Source: Roseburia sp. 1XD42-34
GTDB taxonomy: Bacteria > Bacillota > Bacilli > Bacillales > Amphibacillaceae
Direction: 5' to 3'
DNA: 60,894 nucleotides
Assembly: GCF_009917385.1 (NCBI RefSeq)
Contig: NZ_QWLJ01000026.1
Coordinates: forward strand, 1-60,894
Of this stretch, positions 26,110-35,766 are shown in pieces (positions within the stretch are counted from its first letter, which is position 1; every line of letters begins with the position of its first letter). Position numbers and translations under genes: made by a program. The notes beneath the pieces were generated by a model, which saw only the letters and a list, made by a program, of their open reading frames with translations, did not search any database and was not told the DNA's origin.

Positions 26110-27453
26110 ATGATTCGCTGGATACTAATAGCTGTTCTTACTATAGGAATAGTAGGAACAGGATTTTGGGGATACCAGGAACATCAGGAAAAAAATGCGG
26201 TTCTCATCCAAGCTGAAAACACGTATCAGCGAGCATTTCATGAATTGACCTATCGGGTTGATGTGTTAAATGACAAAATTGGTTCGGCACTTGCTATGAA
26301 TTCGAAGCAACGGTTATCTCCACAGCTAGTTGAAATTTGGCGTATTACTTCAGAAGCATTATCTGATGTCGGTCAATTACCTTTAGGATTATTACCGTTT
26401 AATAAAACAGAAGAATTTCTTGCTAATATCGGTGATTTTACCTACCGTACCGCAGTTCGAGATTTAGAAAAAGAACCTTTATCGGATAAAGAAGCAAGAT
26501 CATTAGAACAATTATACAAACAATCGGGTGAAATCAAAGATGAACTAAGAAAAGTACAACATACAGCACTTGAAAACAATTTACGTTGGATGGATGTGCA
26601 ACTTGCTTTAGCCAATGAAGATGAGCAGATGGATAATACGATTATTGATGGTTTTAAAACAGTGGAGAAGAAAGTGGAAGGTTTTGCTGAAGGTAACGGT
26701 GATGCTTCAACGTCCAATAAAACCGTAAGAGACCATGAATTTAAATTCTTAACAGGAGAACCAATGTCTTCAAAAAAAGCACTTGCCAAAGCGACAAAAC
26801 TCTTACGTGTAAACAATATAGATAAATTAAATATTACGGAAAGTGGAAAAGGGGCAGAAGTTCCTTTATACAGTATATCCTACCGAAACGGTAAGGAAAG
26901 TGGTTATTTGGATTTATCACAAACCGGTGGCCACCCATTAACCTTATTGATTAACAGACCAGTAAAGCAAAAAAAAATCAGCTTAAATGAAGGAATGAAA
27001 AAAGCAGAGGATTACTTGAAAAAAAATCAATTTGAAGATATGGAGGTATTTCAAAGTGCACAATATGATAATATCGGGGCTTTTTCCTTTTTATACAGTA
27101 AAGATGGTGTCCGTTATTATTCAGATGCGCTTGAAGTCAAAGTAGCGTTGGACAATGGAGAAATTCTTGGTTTAACCGCTATTGACTATTTTATGAATCA
27201 TAACAATGATAGAAAATTGGCTGAACCGGAAATAAGCGAAAATGAAGCAAAAGAAATGGTTAATCCTAACGTAGATATTCAAGAAAAATATTTAGCTGTG
27301 ATTGATAATGACCTTGGAGAAGAAGTGCTGACGTATGAATTTCTGGGAACTATGGGAAATGAAACATATCGTATCTTTATTAATGCGAATGATGGGCGCG
27401 AAGAACGAGTAGAAAAATTAAGTGGATCAGAAGTTAATTATGCTAGAGGTTGA
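26110..27453 (+). CDS. ypeB: Germination protein YpeB
   Basis: A 447-residue protein needed to stabilise and localise SleB in the dormant spore; each is degraded without the other. It has an N-terminal signal-anchor (IRWILIAVLTIGIVGTGFWGY), a long helical region and three PepSY-like repeats in the C-terminal part. ATG 26110 is used because AAAGGTG (26095-26101) is eight bases upstream; the GTG at 26101 overlaps that site. The gap to sleB is 15 bases. Confidence 0.92.
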   Translation: MIRWILIAVLTIGIVGTGFWGYQEHQEKNAVLIQAENTYQRAFHELTYRVDVLNDKIGSALAMNSKQRLSPQLVEIWRITSEALSDVGQLPLGLLPFNKTEEFLANIGDFTYRTAVRDLEKEPLSDKEARSLEQLYKQSGEIKDELRKVQHTALENNLRWMDVQLALANEDEQMDNTIIDGFKTVEKKVEGFAEGNGDASTSNKTVRDHEFKFLTGEPMSSKKALAKATKLLRVNNIDKLNITESGKGAEVPLYSISYRNGKESGYLDLSQTGGHPLTLLINRPVKQKKISLNEGMKKAEDYLKKNQFEDMEVFQSAQYDNIGAFSFLYSKDGVRYYSDALEVKVALDNGEILGLTAIDYFMNHNNDRKLAEPEISENEAKEMVNPNVDIQEKYLAVIDNDLGEEVLTYEFLGTMGNETYRIFINANDGREERVEKLSGSEVNYARG

Positions 27454-27477
27454 CAGTTATGTCTTCCTCTTTTTTTG
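27445..27477 (+). terminator. Terminator after ypeB
   Basis: GAGG..GAC/GTC..CCTC stem around a six-base loop followed by eight T. It begins inside the last codons of ypeB. Confidence 0.8.
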
Positions 27478-27529
27478 CTTTTCTGTAATAATAGGTATAA
27501 AGGACTATTAATTGCAGGAGGTGTTGAAA

Positions 27530-28198
27530 ATGAAAATAGGAACGGTTCTTCAATTAGAGGTCGTAAAATCGGGAAAGGGTCGTAATCATACTGCCAAAAA
27601 ATACCGATGCAAAGTAGTAGATAAAAATGAGCAGAATCTATATATTGATTTTCCGGTAGACATAAAGTCAAAGAAAACAGCTTTTTTTGCAAAGGGAACG
27701 ATATTTGATGTTACGTTTATAGGCCCAGATGAAGTAATTTACCAATTCCGTTCTAAACTAGTAGCTAAAGTAAAAGGGAAAATTCCTGCATTAGCTATCC
27801 AACCACCAGGGAGTGATATACGCCGAATACAACGAAGAAATTTTGCCCGCGTGGAAACAGTTGTTGATGTTGCTGTCCATTCTGAACAAAACCTGTTTCC
27901 ACCCTTTACTACGGTAACTAACGATATTAGCGGAGGAGGGCTGTCCATTATTGTTCCTAAAAACCAACTATTAAAAGGAGAATTAGCTCATCTATGGATG
28001 GTTTTAGCAATGGCAAATGGACAATTTGTGTACCCGCATGTACGAGCAAAGCTTGTTCATGAACAAAAGCGGAATAATGGTATTTTAATCGCTTCTTTCC
28101 AATTTTTAGCATTGGATGTTAAAACAGAGCAGTGGATCATACGTTTCTGCTTTGAAAAGCAGCGAGAGGCAAGAAGAAAACAACTATTTCATCGTTAA
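27530..28198 (+). CDS. ypfA: PilZ-domain c-di-GMP receptor (YpfA/MotI-like)
   Basis: A 222-residue cytoplasmic protein with an N-terminal YcgR-like domain and a C-terminal PilZ domain. The c-di-GMP-binding motifs are R103-x3-R107 (RRNFARV) and D132-x-S-x-x-G137 (DISGGG). In B. subtilis the protein (also called DgrA or MotI) inhibits motility by acting on MotA when c-di-GMP is bound. AGGAGGTG seven bases upstream supports ATG 27530; a TTG at 27512 is discarded. It is separated from ypeB by a terminator and from cmk by about 300 bases. Confidence 0.88.
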   Translation: MKIGTVLQLEVVKSGKGRNHTAKKYRCKVVDKNEQNLYIDFPVDIKSKKTAFFAKGTIFDVTFIGPDEVIYQFRSKLVAKVKGKIPALAIQPPGSDIRRIQRRNFARVETVVDVAVHSEQNLFPPFTTVTNDISGGGLSIIVPKNQLLKGELAHLWMVLAMANGQFVYPHVRAKLVHEQKRNNGILIASFQFLALDVKTEQWIIRFCFEKQREARRKQLFHR

Positions 28199-28497
28199 CA
28201 AGCGTGATAAAGGATGGGGATAGACCATTAGGAAATGAATATGTTATTATTTAATAGAGCCTGTTCAAAAATGTGATATAAATATGATCGTGGCGAAAAC
28301 CATAGGCATTTTTTTATGACCAGAGCATTCATAACTTTTAAAGTAATTACGTGTGATTATAACTAAGCCAATGTGTACATTCGTTCGTTCTATTTTTTAT
28401 TTGTTTTTTGAACATCCCTTATATGATAATTTTACATATACTTGGCATTGCCAAGTTTTTTCAGGATGAAACGTATAGAGAGGAATGGATACCATTC
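28199..28497. other. cmk upstream region
   Basis: No gene recognised. A possible promoter (TTGTTT 28401-28406, 18 bases, GATAAT 28425-28430) precedes a perfect hairpin at 28440-28462. A second T-run follows GGCATTTTTTTATG at about 28307. Confidence 0.35.
28440..28462 (+). terminator. Terminator-like hairpin just upstream of cmk
   Basis: ACTTGGC/GCCAAGT stem with a three-base loop and TTTTTT, 36 bases before the cmk start codon. There is little room for a promoter between it and cmk, so it may be a leader hairpin or attenuator rather than an end-of-operon terminator. Confidence 0.6.
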
Positions 28498-29169
28498 ATG
28501 AAGAAGTCAATCACGATTGCCATTGATGGTCCTGCAGCTGCAGGAAAAAGTACCGTAGCTAAAATAGTAGCAAAAAGGCTATCCTGTATTTATATTGATA
28601 CTGGAGCAATGTATCGAGCACTTACTTGGAAAGCGCTAAAAAATTCTGTTAATGTAAATGAGGAGGGAGAGCTAGTTACATTATTACAAGATACAAATAT
28701 AAAGTTGGAACAAAGTGATCGTGGCCAGCTCGTTTTTGTTGATGGACAAGACGTTACAGATGTCATCCGATCTAATGAAGTAACCAATCATGTTTCTTAT
28801 GTTGCACAACATCCAAAAATCAGAAAAGAAATGGTAAGGCGTCAGCAATTGTTGGCAAAACATCGTGGAGTAGTAATGGACGGGCGAGATATAGGAACGC
28901 ACGTGCTTCCAGAAGCAGATGTAAAAATATTTTTAATTGCTTCTGTAGAAGAGAGAGCAAAAAGAAGGTATGAAGAAAATATAAGAAAAGGAATTCATGC
29001 TAACCTAGAAGATTTAAAAATAGAGATAGAACAGCGTGATGAAATTGATTCAAAGCGGGAGGCATCCCCCTTATTAAAGGCAAAAGATGCGATTGAAATT
29101 GATACAACGTCCTTATCTATTCAGGAAGTAGCTGATAAAATTCTTCAAGTAGTGAATAACCATCAGTAA
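28498..29169 (+). CDS. cmk: Cytidylate kinase
   Basis: Phosphorylates CMP and dCMP to the diphosphates. The 223-residue protein has the P-loop GPAAAGKS (11-18) and a typical Cmk fold, with [34 protein letters not shown] and [13 protein letters not shown] motifs. The frame is open to 28408, but ATG 28498 aligns with known Cmk N-termini and follows GAGAGGA. It is 12 bases before plsC, a pair conserved in Bacillus. Confidence 0.93.
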   Translation: MKKSITIAIDGPAAAGKSTVAKIVAKRLSCIYIDTGAMYRALTWKALKNSVNVNEEGELVTLLQDTNIKLEQSDRGQLVFVDGQDVTDVIRSNEVTNHVSYVAQHPKIRKEMVRRQQLLAKHRGVVMDGRDIGTHVLPEADVKIFLIASVEERAKRRYEENIRKGIHANLEDLKIEIEQRDEIDSKREASPLLKAKDAIEIDTTSLSIQEVADKILQVVNNHQ

Positions 29170-29181
29170 GAGGAGAGCAAT

Positions 29182-29763
29182 ATGAATTTATATCGTATAG
29201 CAAAATGGGTTGTTTCTATTATTTTTTATCCGCTGTTTCGGATTCACGTAATCGGCAAGGAAAATGTTCCTGAATCAGGACCTGTTATTATATGTTCTAA
29301 TCATATTTCTAATTTTGATCCGCCCGTTGTTGGGATTACATCTCCGAGGAATATTTATTTTATGGCGAAGGGTGAGTTGTTTGAACATCCTTTGTTGGGG
29401 AAATTACTAACTAGTATTCAAGCTTTTCCAGTTAAACGAGGGATGCGGGATCGAAATGCCTTAAGAAAAGGTCTGCAAGTTTTAGAAGCAGGACACACAT
29501 TAGGGCTTTTTCCAGAAGGGACAAGAAGCAAGACAGGAGAGTTACGAAAGCCGCTTGCTGGAGCTGGTTTTTTTGCATTGCGTTCAGCCGCTGCTATTGT
29601 ACCTTGCGCAATTATCGGTTCTTATAAACCGTTTAGACGGTTAAAAGTGGTGTATGGTGAACCGATCCCCATGGAGACGATAAGGGAATCCAAAACTTCT
29701 GCACAAGATACAGCTGATATCATTATGGAAGAGATTCAAAAATTATTGGATCTCCATAAATAA
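29182..29763 (+). CDS. plsC: 1-acyl-sn-glycerol-3-phosphate acyltransferase
   Basis: Adds the second acyl chain in phosphatidic acid synthesis. The 193-residue protein has an N-terminal membrane-associated segment and the acyltransferase motifs NHISNFD (H41 and D46, the HX4D catalytic pair) and FPEGTRS. AGAGGAGAG precedes ATG 29182. It is probably co-transcribed with cmk. Confidence 0.92.
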   Translation: MNLYRIAKWVVSIIFYPLFRIHVIGKENVPESGPVIICSNHISNFDPPVVGITSPRNIYFMAKGELFEHPLLGKLLTSIQAFPVKRGMRDRNALRKGLQVLEAGHTLGLFPEGTRSKTGELRKPLAGAGFFALRSAAAIVPCAIIGSYKPFRRLKVVYGEPIPMETIRESKTSAQDTADIIMEEIQKLLDLHK

Positions 29764-29924
29764 AACTACATTACTTGACAAATAATTATAATTGTTAGAA
29801 GTTATAAAAAAGGATTATTTTTTATTGCAATCATTTCTATCGTTTTTAAGTTAGTAGAAAGCTTAAGTAGCTTATTACATAAAGTTATTTGGGATTTCGA
29901 TATGATTTTAGGAGGGCTATGGAT

Positions 29925-31061
29925 ATGAATGAAGAAGCAAACAACGAACAAATCAATGTAACTGTAGGAGATACTGTAACCGGAACAGCAGTAAAGGTGG
30001 AAGAAAAGCAGGTGCTGGTTGATTTCGGATACAAAACGGAAGGAATTTTACCAATAGGTGAACTTTCCAATCTTCATATTGATACTGCCGGTGATGTTGT
30101 AAGTGAAGGAGACACTTTAACATTAAAGGTGAAAAAAATGGAAGATGATGATATTATCCTCTCCAAAAAGGCCGTAGATGCAGAGCAAGCTTGGGAAGAT
30201 CTGCAGCAAAAGTTTGAAAATGATGAAGTATTTGAGACAGAAGTAAAAGAGGTCGTTAATGGTGGGTTAGTTGTTGATGTAGGATTACGCGGTTTTATTC
30301 CTGCTTCCTTAGTGGAGACATATTATGTAGAGGATTTCAGTGATTACAAGGGTAAAACACTAACCGTTAAAGTAGTTGATCTAGTACGAGATCAGAACAG
30401 GGTCATTTTATCTCACCGAGCTGTAGAAGAAGAAGCGTTACAAGAAAAGAAACAATCCCTGTTGCAGTCACTCGAAGTAGGTCAAGTTATCCAAGGTACA
30501 GTTCAACGAATAACTGATTTCGGTGTATTTGTTGATATCGGTGGTGTGGATGGTTTAGTACACATCTCACAATTGGCACATGAGCATGTAAAGCATCCTT
30601 CTGATGTAGTAAAAGAAGGAGATAGTATAGAAGTAGAAGTTTTATCTGTTGACCCAGATAGTGAGCGAATTTCTCTATCAAGAAAGAATGCGTTGCCTGG
30701 TCCATGGTCAGGTATTGAGAAGCGTATTTCTCGAGGAGATGTACTAGATGGAACGGTAAAACGGCTCGTTAACTTTGGTGCATTTGTGGAAATTGAACCA
30801 GGTGTTGAAGGATTAGTTCATATATCTCAAATTGCTACCCGTCATATTGGAACACCTCAGGAAGTACTTGAAGCAGGGCAGCAGGTAAAAGTTAAAGTGC
30901 TTGATGTCAATGAAAAAGAAGAACGTATCTCTTTAAGTATTAAAGAATTAGAGCAAGAGAAGGAAACAAATGAATATAAACACTATGAAAAAGACGATGA
31001 TCAATCAGGCTTTCATATTAGCGATTTTATCGGTGACAAATTAGATAAATATAAACAATAA
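29925..31061 (+). CDS. ypfD: S1-domain RNA-binding protein (YpfD, ribosomal S1 homologue)
   Basis: A 378-residue protein with four S1 repeats: about 10-75, 95-160, 180-250 and 265-335. The last two are the best conserved (GTVQRITDFGVFVDIGGVDGLVHIS pattern and its second copy). Bacillus ribosomes lack a true S1, and this protein is dispensable in B. subtilis. AGGAGGG eight bases before ATG 29925 decides the start; ATG 29919 would be too close. A strong terminator follows. Confidence 0.88.
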   Translation: MNEEANNEQINVTVGDTVTGTAVKVEEKQVLVDFGYKTEGILPIGELSNLHIDTAGDVVSEGDTLTLKVKKMEDDDIILSKKAVDAEQAWEDLQQKFENDEVFETEVKEVVNGGLVVDVGLRGFIPASLVETYYVEDFSDYKGKTLTVKVVDLVRDQNRVILSHRAVEEEALQEKKQSLLQSLEVGQVIQGTVQRITDFGVFVDIGGVDGLVHISQLAHEHVKHPSDVVKEGDSIEVEVLSVDPDSERISLSRKNALPGPWSGIEKRISRGDVLDGTVKRLVNFGAFVEIEPGVEGLVHISQIATRHIGTPQEVLEAGQQVKVKVLDVNEKEERISLSIKELEQEKETNEYKHYEKDDDQSGFHISDFIGDKLDKYKQ

Positions 31062-31103
31062 TGTTTTCACACATATAATTCCTTCATTTTATGTGTAGGG
31101 ATA

Positions 31104-31136
31104 AGGCGTTTTTCCTTTGGAAAGACGCCTTTTTTT
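31104..31136 (+). terminator. Intrinsic terminator after ypfD
   Basis: AAGGCGT..TTCC/GGAA..ACGCCTT stem followed by a seven-T run. Repeat A5 begins about ten bases later. Confidence 0.92.
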
Positions 31137-31146
31137 GTGTGTGAAG

Positions 31147-31296
31147 ATAAGAAAGCAAAGAATGAGTGCTTAGGGATAACAAAATAACCGAAAGCCCACG
31201 TCCTGCGCATGAGCCCAGCAACGATGGCACTTTAGAAATGCGAAATCGCTCTACGTTAAGGTCTCATCGGTTCGATCGCTGAGAGGAAATCTCTTG
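31147..31296 (+). repeat. Repeat family A, copy A5 (3'-truncated)
   Basis: Begins like other A elements (ATAAGAAAG...GGATAAC.AAATAACCGAA) but similarity ends after TCATCGGTTCGATCGCTGAGAGGAA. The GGCCGAC half and the terminal hairpin are missing. GATGCGAC-type subfamily. Confidence 0.75.
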
Positions 31297-31454
31297 CATG
31301 TTGGATTTACTTTTCTTATAAGTCTTTTAGCTCGTTCATTTATCCACGCTTCTGCTTGTTTCCATTTGTTATAACTTATAGTAAAAGATTAAATTTGAGA
31401 CATACTAAAATTGTCACATGATAATTGTGTTCGCACTTCACTTCCCCAGTTTAT

Positions 31455-31594
31455 CCTGTATGTTCCAAAGTTGTAGGTAATTAAAACAGGCTCCAGTGGG
31501 GATAACGGAACATAAACGTTTGGTTCGTTCAAGGGTCTTTAGCTCATAACCTCATGATAACAATCGGTGGGAATGTGATTAAGGTTCACCTTAT
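31455..31594 (+). mobile_element. Repeat family B, copy B5 (internally deleted)
   Basis: TTTAT (31450-31454) precedes CCTGTATG..., and the block ends AAGGTTCACCTTAT. It retains the GTTCGTTCAAGGGTCTTTAGCTCATA core in part but is 140 bp, about 40 shorter than intact copies. The rest of 31597-31742 holds no gene. Confidence 0.65.
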
Positions 31595-31742
31595 AACAAC
31601 ATCTTCACCCGCTTAAATTTCGCGATTTGTTAAAGTACTATGGATGTAGAAATAATTAGATATAAACATTAGAAAGCTACACTTTATATATGGCAGGTCT
31701 TTTACAGAACCTCTAAAGTCCAGTAATCATGGAGGGAATTAA

Positions 31743-32636
31743 ATGAATGAGTATACGATGCCAATTTTATTTGGAGTCATCATTGGAACTTTAGGAAGAA
31801 TTCTAATGTTAAGAACGGATTATAGACAATACCCTACTTATTTACATGGAAAAGTAATCCATGTATCTTTAGGTTTTATTGCAGCCTCACTGGGTTCTGT
31901 TGCTATCCCAGCTATTATGGAATTGGAATTTACAGCTGTTACATTTTTAACAGTTGCAGCAACTCAATTTAGAGAAGTACGAAACATGGAAAGAAATACA
32001 CTTACGGAAGTCGATAGTTTTGAATTAGTACCTCGTGGAAAAACATATATTGAGGGAATTGCTATTTCATTTGAAAGCCGAAATTACTTAGTTATTTTCA
32101 CTTCATTTATCTCAACACTAACTTTTATTGTATTTGATGTATATATTGCATTAATTGCTGCTATTGGCTGTTTAGGTATTTCGATGGTTTTAATGAGTGG
32201 TAAAAGAATCAAAAATATTGTGCAAATTGAGCATTGCCCACTCCATTTTAAAGGTGCTGGACTATATGTTGACAATATTTATATCATGAATATCGGTTTA
32301 CCAGAAAGACAGGATGAAATATTAAAATATGGATTGGGTTTTGTATTGACACCCAAAAATATCAATACGATTACGACGATTGCTAATTTAGGCCAGCGTC
32401 AAGCGATTTTGCACGATGTATCGGTAACCTTAGGAGTATTCAGAGATTCTGGAACACCAGCGCTAACTCCGTTAATTAAACGAGATTTAGATGATGGTCG
32501 GATTGGGATATTCATTCTTCCTCAAATTCGCAATGTGAACAAAGCAAAAAAGGTAATCGGAGCTGTTCCAGTGCTGGAAAGCGCTATACGTATGCCGTCT
32601 GAATCGTCTTTTTTTAGATGGAGGGGAGATGAATAA
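31743..32636 (+). CDS. YIEGIA-family integral membrane protein
   Basis: A 297-residue membrane protein named for its YIEGIA motif, seen here at residues 102-107 (GKTYIEGIAISF). Several membrane segments occupy the first 60 and the 110-155 stretch; the C-terminal 130 residues look soluble. The family is confined to endospore formers, so a sporulation role is likely (inference). The CATGGAGGG-type ribosome binding site precedes ATG 31743. It overlaps the next gene by one base. Confidence 0.85.
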   Translation: MNEYTMPILFGVIIGTLGRILMLRTDYRQYPTYLHGKVIHVSLGFIAASLGSVAIPAIMELEFTAVTFLTVAATQFREVRNMERNTLTEVDSFELVPRGKTYIEGIAISFESRNYLVIFTSFISTLTFIVFDVYIALIAAIGCLGISMVLMSGKRIKNIVQIEHCPLHFKGAGLYVDNIYIMNIGLPERQDEILKYGLGFVLTPKNINTITTIANLGQRQAILHDVSVTLGVFRDSGTPALTPLIKRDLDDGRIGIFILPQIRNVNKAKKVIGAVPVLESAIRMPSESSFFRWRGDE

Positions 32637-32821
32637 TGAAAATAGAAAAGGCTATTTTAGCAGTTATTACGACAAATCGTTCTATCGTTGAAGGAGGCGC
32701 ACCTATTTTTGTTTGTGAAACCCGAAAAGAGGCAGAAGATATCTCAGCTAATTTAGAAGCCATTACGGATGGAATAGCCCATGAATTAAGCGAAGAACTA
32801 TTTATCATTGTAAAACATTAA
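32636..32821 (+). CDS. Small capping-complex subunit for the YIEGIA protein
   Basis: A 61-residue soluble protein translated from an ATG that shares a base with the stop of the YIEGIA gene, with GGAGGGGAG upstream. It is annotated in related genomes as the capping complex subunit for YIEGIA, always in this arrangement. Biochemical function is not established to my knowledge. Confidence 0.8.
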   Translation: MKIEKAILAVITTNRSIVEGGAPIFVCETRKEAEDISANLEAITDGIAHELSEELFIIVKH

Positions 32822-33346
32822 ATCCCATTTATCTCCCATATAAGATGCCATGAAACTTCAACTTAAGAGGTGAAAAAGCAACAAAGAAGTCGAAGTAGGA
32901 GATATTGACATCCAAATTCCCAATTCTCTTGGATCACAAGATATCGGTTGTAGGAGACATGACATGATAGGTAGAAAAACGTTCATTTTTTACAAGGACA
33001 AGAAAAATTTCAAAAGCAACATTGAAAACGTCTTCTTCAACAGAACTTAAGCTTTTAATCTTTGTTCTCCTCCTAGTAGGAAAATCATACTAAATGCAGT
33101 TTCACTTTATAATTGTGCGTCCGCCTTACTTTTGCTATGATAGAGGTTGTTCAAGCTGGTTAGTAATAAAATACAATGGGTTTGTAAAAGTAAATAAGCT
33201 AAATAATTGGATTTACTCCAAGAGAATGGATAATAGCTGTTTTATTATATTCGTTATATTACGAATCGAGGATCTGCTTAACAAATAACTCATTGGATAC
33301 AAACAAAACACGTTAAAATAAGACGTAAAGAAAGGATGTTCCTTTC
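32822..33346. other. Gene-less stretch with a possible coding remnant
   Basis: A 58-codon frame (32874-33050) without a start codon near its beginning reads like protein (NKEVEVGDIDIQIPNSLGSQ...) and may be a gene fragment; I cannot identify a parent. The 64-codon frame at 33094-33288 has no ribosome binding site. der has GAAAGGATG upstream of its ATG. Confidence 0.3.
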
Positions 33347-34657
33347 ATGAGGAAAGCAACAGTAGCAATTGTAGGAAGACCAAATGTTGGGAAATCAACT
33401 ATTTTTAATAGATTAGTTGGAGAACGTATATCCATAGTAGAAGATATCCCTGGTGTTACGCGGGACCGAATCTACGCTGAGGCAGAATGGTTAAATACGA
33501 CTTTTAATCTCATTGATACAGGTGGAATTGAAGTAGGAGACGAACCACTATTAGTAAAAATGCGCCAGCAGGCTGAAATAGCCATTGATGAAGCCGATGT
33601 CATTATCTTTTTAGTTAATGGACGTGAAGGGATTACTGCTGCTGATGACGAGGTAGCTAAGCTGTTATATAAATCCAACAAACCTGTCGTATTAGGTGTT
33701 AATAAAATGGACAACCCGGAAATGCGCGAAAGCATTTATGAATACTACGCTCTTGGATTTGGCGAACCATACCCAATATCAGGATCTCACGGGCTAGGCT
33801 TAGGAGATTTATTAGATGAAGTTGTCCGTCATTTCCCTAAGTTGGAAATGGACGAGAAGGATGATGATACGATCTACTTTAGTTTAATTGGACGACCAAA
33901 TGTCGGAAAGTCATCATTAGTGAATGCATTGCTTAATGAAGAACGGGTTATCGTAAGTGATATAGAAGGAACAACCCGCGATGCTGTTGATACAAAGCTT
34001 CATAAGGATAACCAAGATTATGTCATTATTGATACGGCAGGGATGCGAAAGCGCGGGAAAGTATATGAGTCCACTGAAAAATATAGTGTATTACGCGCTT
34101 TAAAAGCAATTGAGCGCTCCGATGTTGTCTTAGTTTTATTAGACGCAGAAACTGGGATACGAGAACAGGATAAACGAATTGCTGGTTATGCTCATGAAGC
34201 TGGAAGAGCAGTGGTTATGGTCGTTAATAAATGGGATACGATTACTAGAACTGAAAAAGCAATGAAAGAATTTGAAGCGGAAGTACGGGCTCATTTTCAA
34301 TACTTGGATTACGCCCCACTCGTCTTTTTATCTGCAAAAACAAAGAAACGGTTGCATACATTACTTCCTTCCATACAATTGGCAAGTGAAAATCACGCAA
34401 AGCGGGTGCCAACAAATGTATTAAATGATGTGGTTATGGATGCCATTGCGCTGAATCCTACGCCAACTATAAAGGGAAAACGGTTGAAGGTTTTATACGC
34501 CACACAGGTGAGTGTAAAGCCACCACGCTTTGTTATCTTTGTAAATGAACCAGAATTGGTGCATTTTTCTTATGCGCGGTTTCTAGAAAATAAAATCAGG
34601 GAAGCGTTTGGGTTTGTAGGTACCCCAATAAAAATAGTTGCAAGAAAGAGGCAATAA
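33347..34657 (+). CDS. der: Ribosome-assembly GTPase Der (EngA)
   Basis: An essential GTPase for 50S subunit maturation. The 436-residue protein has two tandem G domains, each with GRPNVGKS (residues 10-17 and about 183) and its own DTGG/DTAG and NKxD motifs (NKMD, NKWD), then a C-terminal KH-like domain. ATG 33347. It is followed after 12 bases by gpsA. Confidence 0.95.
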   Translation: MRKATVAIVGRPNVGKSTIFNRLVGERISIVEDIPGVTRDRIYAEAEWLNTTFNLIDTGGIEVGDEPLLVKMRQQAEIAIDEADVIIFLVNGREGITAADDEVAKLLYKSNKPVVLGVNKMDNPEMRESIYEYYALGFGEPYPISGSHGLGLGDLLDEVVRHFPKLEMDEKDDDTIYFSLIGRPNVGKSSLVNALLNEERVIVSDIEGTTRDAVDTKLHKDNQDYVIIDTAGMRKRGKVYESTEKYSVLRALKAIERSDVVLVLLDAETGIREQDKRIAGYAHEAGRAVVMVVNKWDTITRTEKAMKEFEAEVRAHFQYLDYAPLVFLSAKTKKRLHTLLPSIQLASENHAKRVPTNVLNDVVMDAIALNPTPTIKGKRLKVLYATQVSVKPPRFVIFVNEPELVHFSYARFLENKIREAFGFVGTPIKIVARKRQ

Positions 34658-34669
34658 GGAGGAGATAAT

Positions 34670-35707
34670 ATGGCGAAGGTAGCAGTATTAGGGGCAGGGA
34701 GCTGGGGCACAGCCTTGAGCATTGTACTTGCTGATAATCAGCATGAGGTGCGGTTATGGACACATCGTGCGGAACAAGCAAAAAAAATAAATCAAACGAG
34801 AAAAAATGATCAATATTTAGATGCAGTTATACCAGAAACTATCACAGCTTATTCCGATCTAAAACAGGCGATAGCAGATGTTACTGCCGTTGTATTCGTT
34901 GTACCAACTAAAGCTATCCGTGAGGTAGCTAAGCAATTAGATCCTCTTATTTCCCCTGAGATGACCATCATTCATGCTTCGAAAGGGATTGAACCTGTTA
35001 CATTAAAACGTGTTTCACAAATGATCGGGGAAGAATTAACCGATTTTAAGGAAGAAGAGATTGTTGTTCTTTCTGGTCCTAGTCATGCTGAAGAAGTGGC
35101 CTTACGACAGCCTACAACTGTTACGGTCTCGTCTGTTGATCAAGATCGTGCGAAATTAACACAAGATTTGTTTATTAATGAGTCATTTCGCGTTTATACG
35201 AGCTCGGATGTGTTAGGGATTGAGCTTGGTGGTGCTCTGAAGAATATTATTGCTTTAGGTGCTGGAATCTCAGATGGTTTAGGATACGGGGATAATGCTA
35301 AGGCAGCTTTAATGACAAGAGGGCTTGCAGAAATAGCCAGATTAGGGACATCATTAGGAGCCAATCCATTAAGTTTTCTAGGCTTACCTGGTGTTGGCGA
35401 TTTAATTGTTACATGTACAAGTGTGCACAGCAGAAATTGGCGAGCCGGAAATTTGTTAGGAAAAGGAAACAAATTAGATGATGTCCTTGAACAGATGGGG
35501 ATGGTTGTGGAAGGAGTAAGGACCGTTAAAGCAGCTTATCAATTTGCGAAAGAACAGCAGGTAGAAATGCCGATAACAGAAGGAATTTATCAAGTATTAT
35601 TTGAAGGAAAACAACCAAAGAACGTTGTTGGTCAATTAATGAACCGTACCAAACGGGAAGAAATGGATGACCTTGCTCAATTGTTGATGGAAAGGTATTC
35701 GCAATAA
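34670..35707 (+). CDS. gpsA: NAD(P)-dependent glycerol-3-phosphate dehydrogenase
   Basis: Makes glycerol-3-phosphate from dihydroxyacetone phosphate for phospholipid synthesis. The 345 residues start with the dinucleotide-binding motif GAGSWGTAL (8-16). The catalytic-domain motif ALKNIIALGAGISDGLGYGDNA is present. AAGGAGGAG precedes ATG. The der-gpsA pairing is conserved in Bacillus. Confidence 0.95.
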   Translation: MAKVAVLGAGSWGTALSIVLADNQHEVRLWTHRAEQAKKINQTRKNDQYLDAVIPETITAYSDLKQAIADVTAVVFVVPTKAIREVAKQLDPLISPEMTIIHASKGIEPVTLKRVSQMIGEELTDFKEEEIVVLSGPSHAEEVALRQPTTVTVSSVDQDRAKLTQDLFINESFRVYTSSDVLGIELGGALKNIIALGAGISDGLGYGDNAKAALMTRGLAEIARLGTSLGANPLSFLGLPGVGDLIVTCTSVHSRNWRAGNLLGKGNKLDDVLEQMGMVVEGVRTVKAAYQFAKEQQVEMPITEGIYQVLFEGKQPKNVVGQLMNRTKREEMDDLAQLLMERYSQ

Positions 35708-35766
35708 CACGAAGTCGTCTTCTTGCATATACTGTGTTTGAGTTCACTTAGCAGGGAGGCGAATAC

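Noticed and set aside
33094..33288. 64-codon frame upstream of der
   Set aside because: No ribosome binding site and low-complexity composition.
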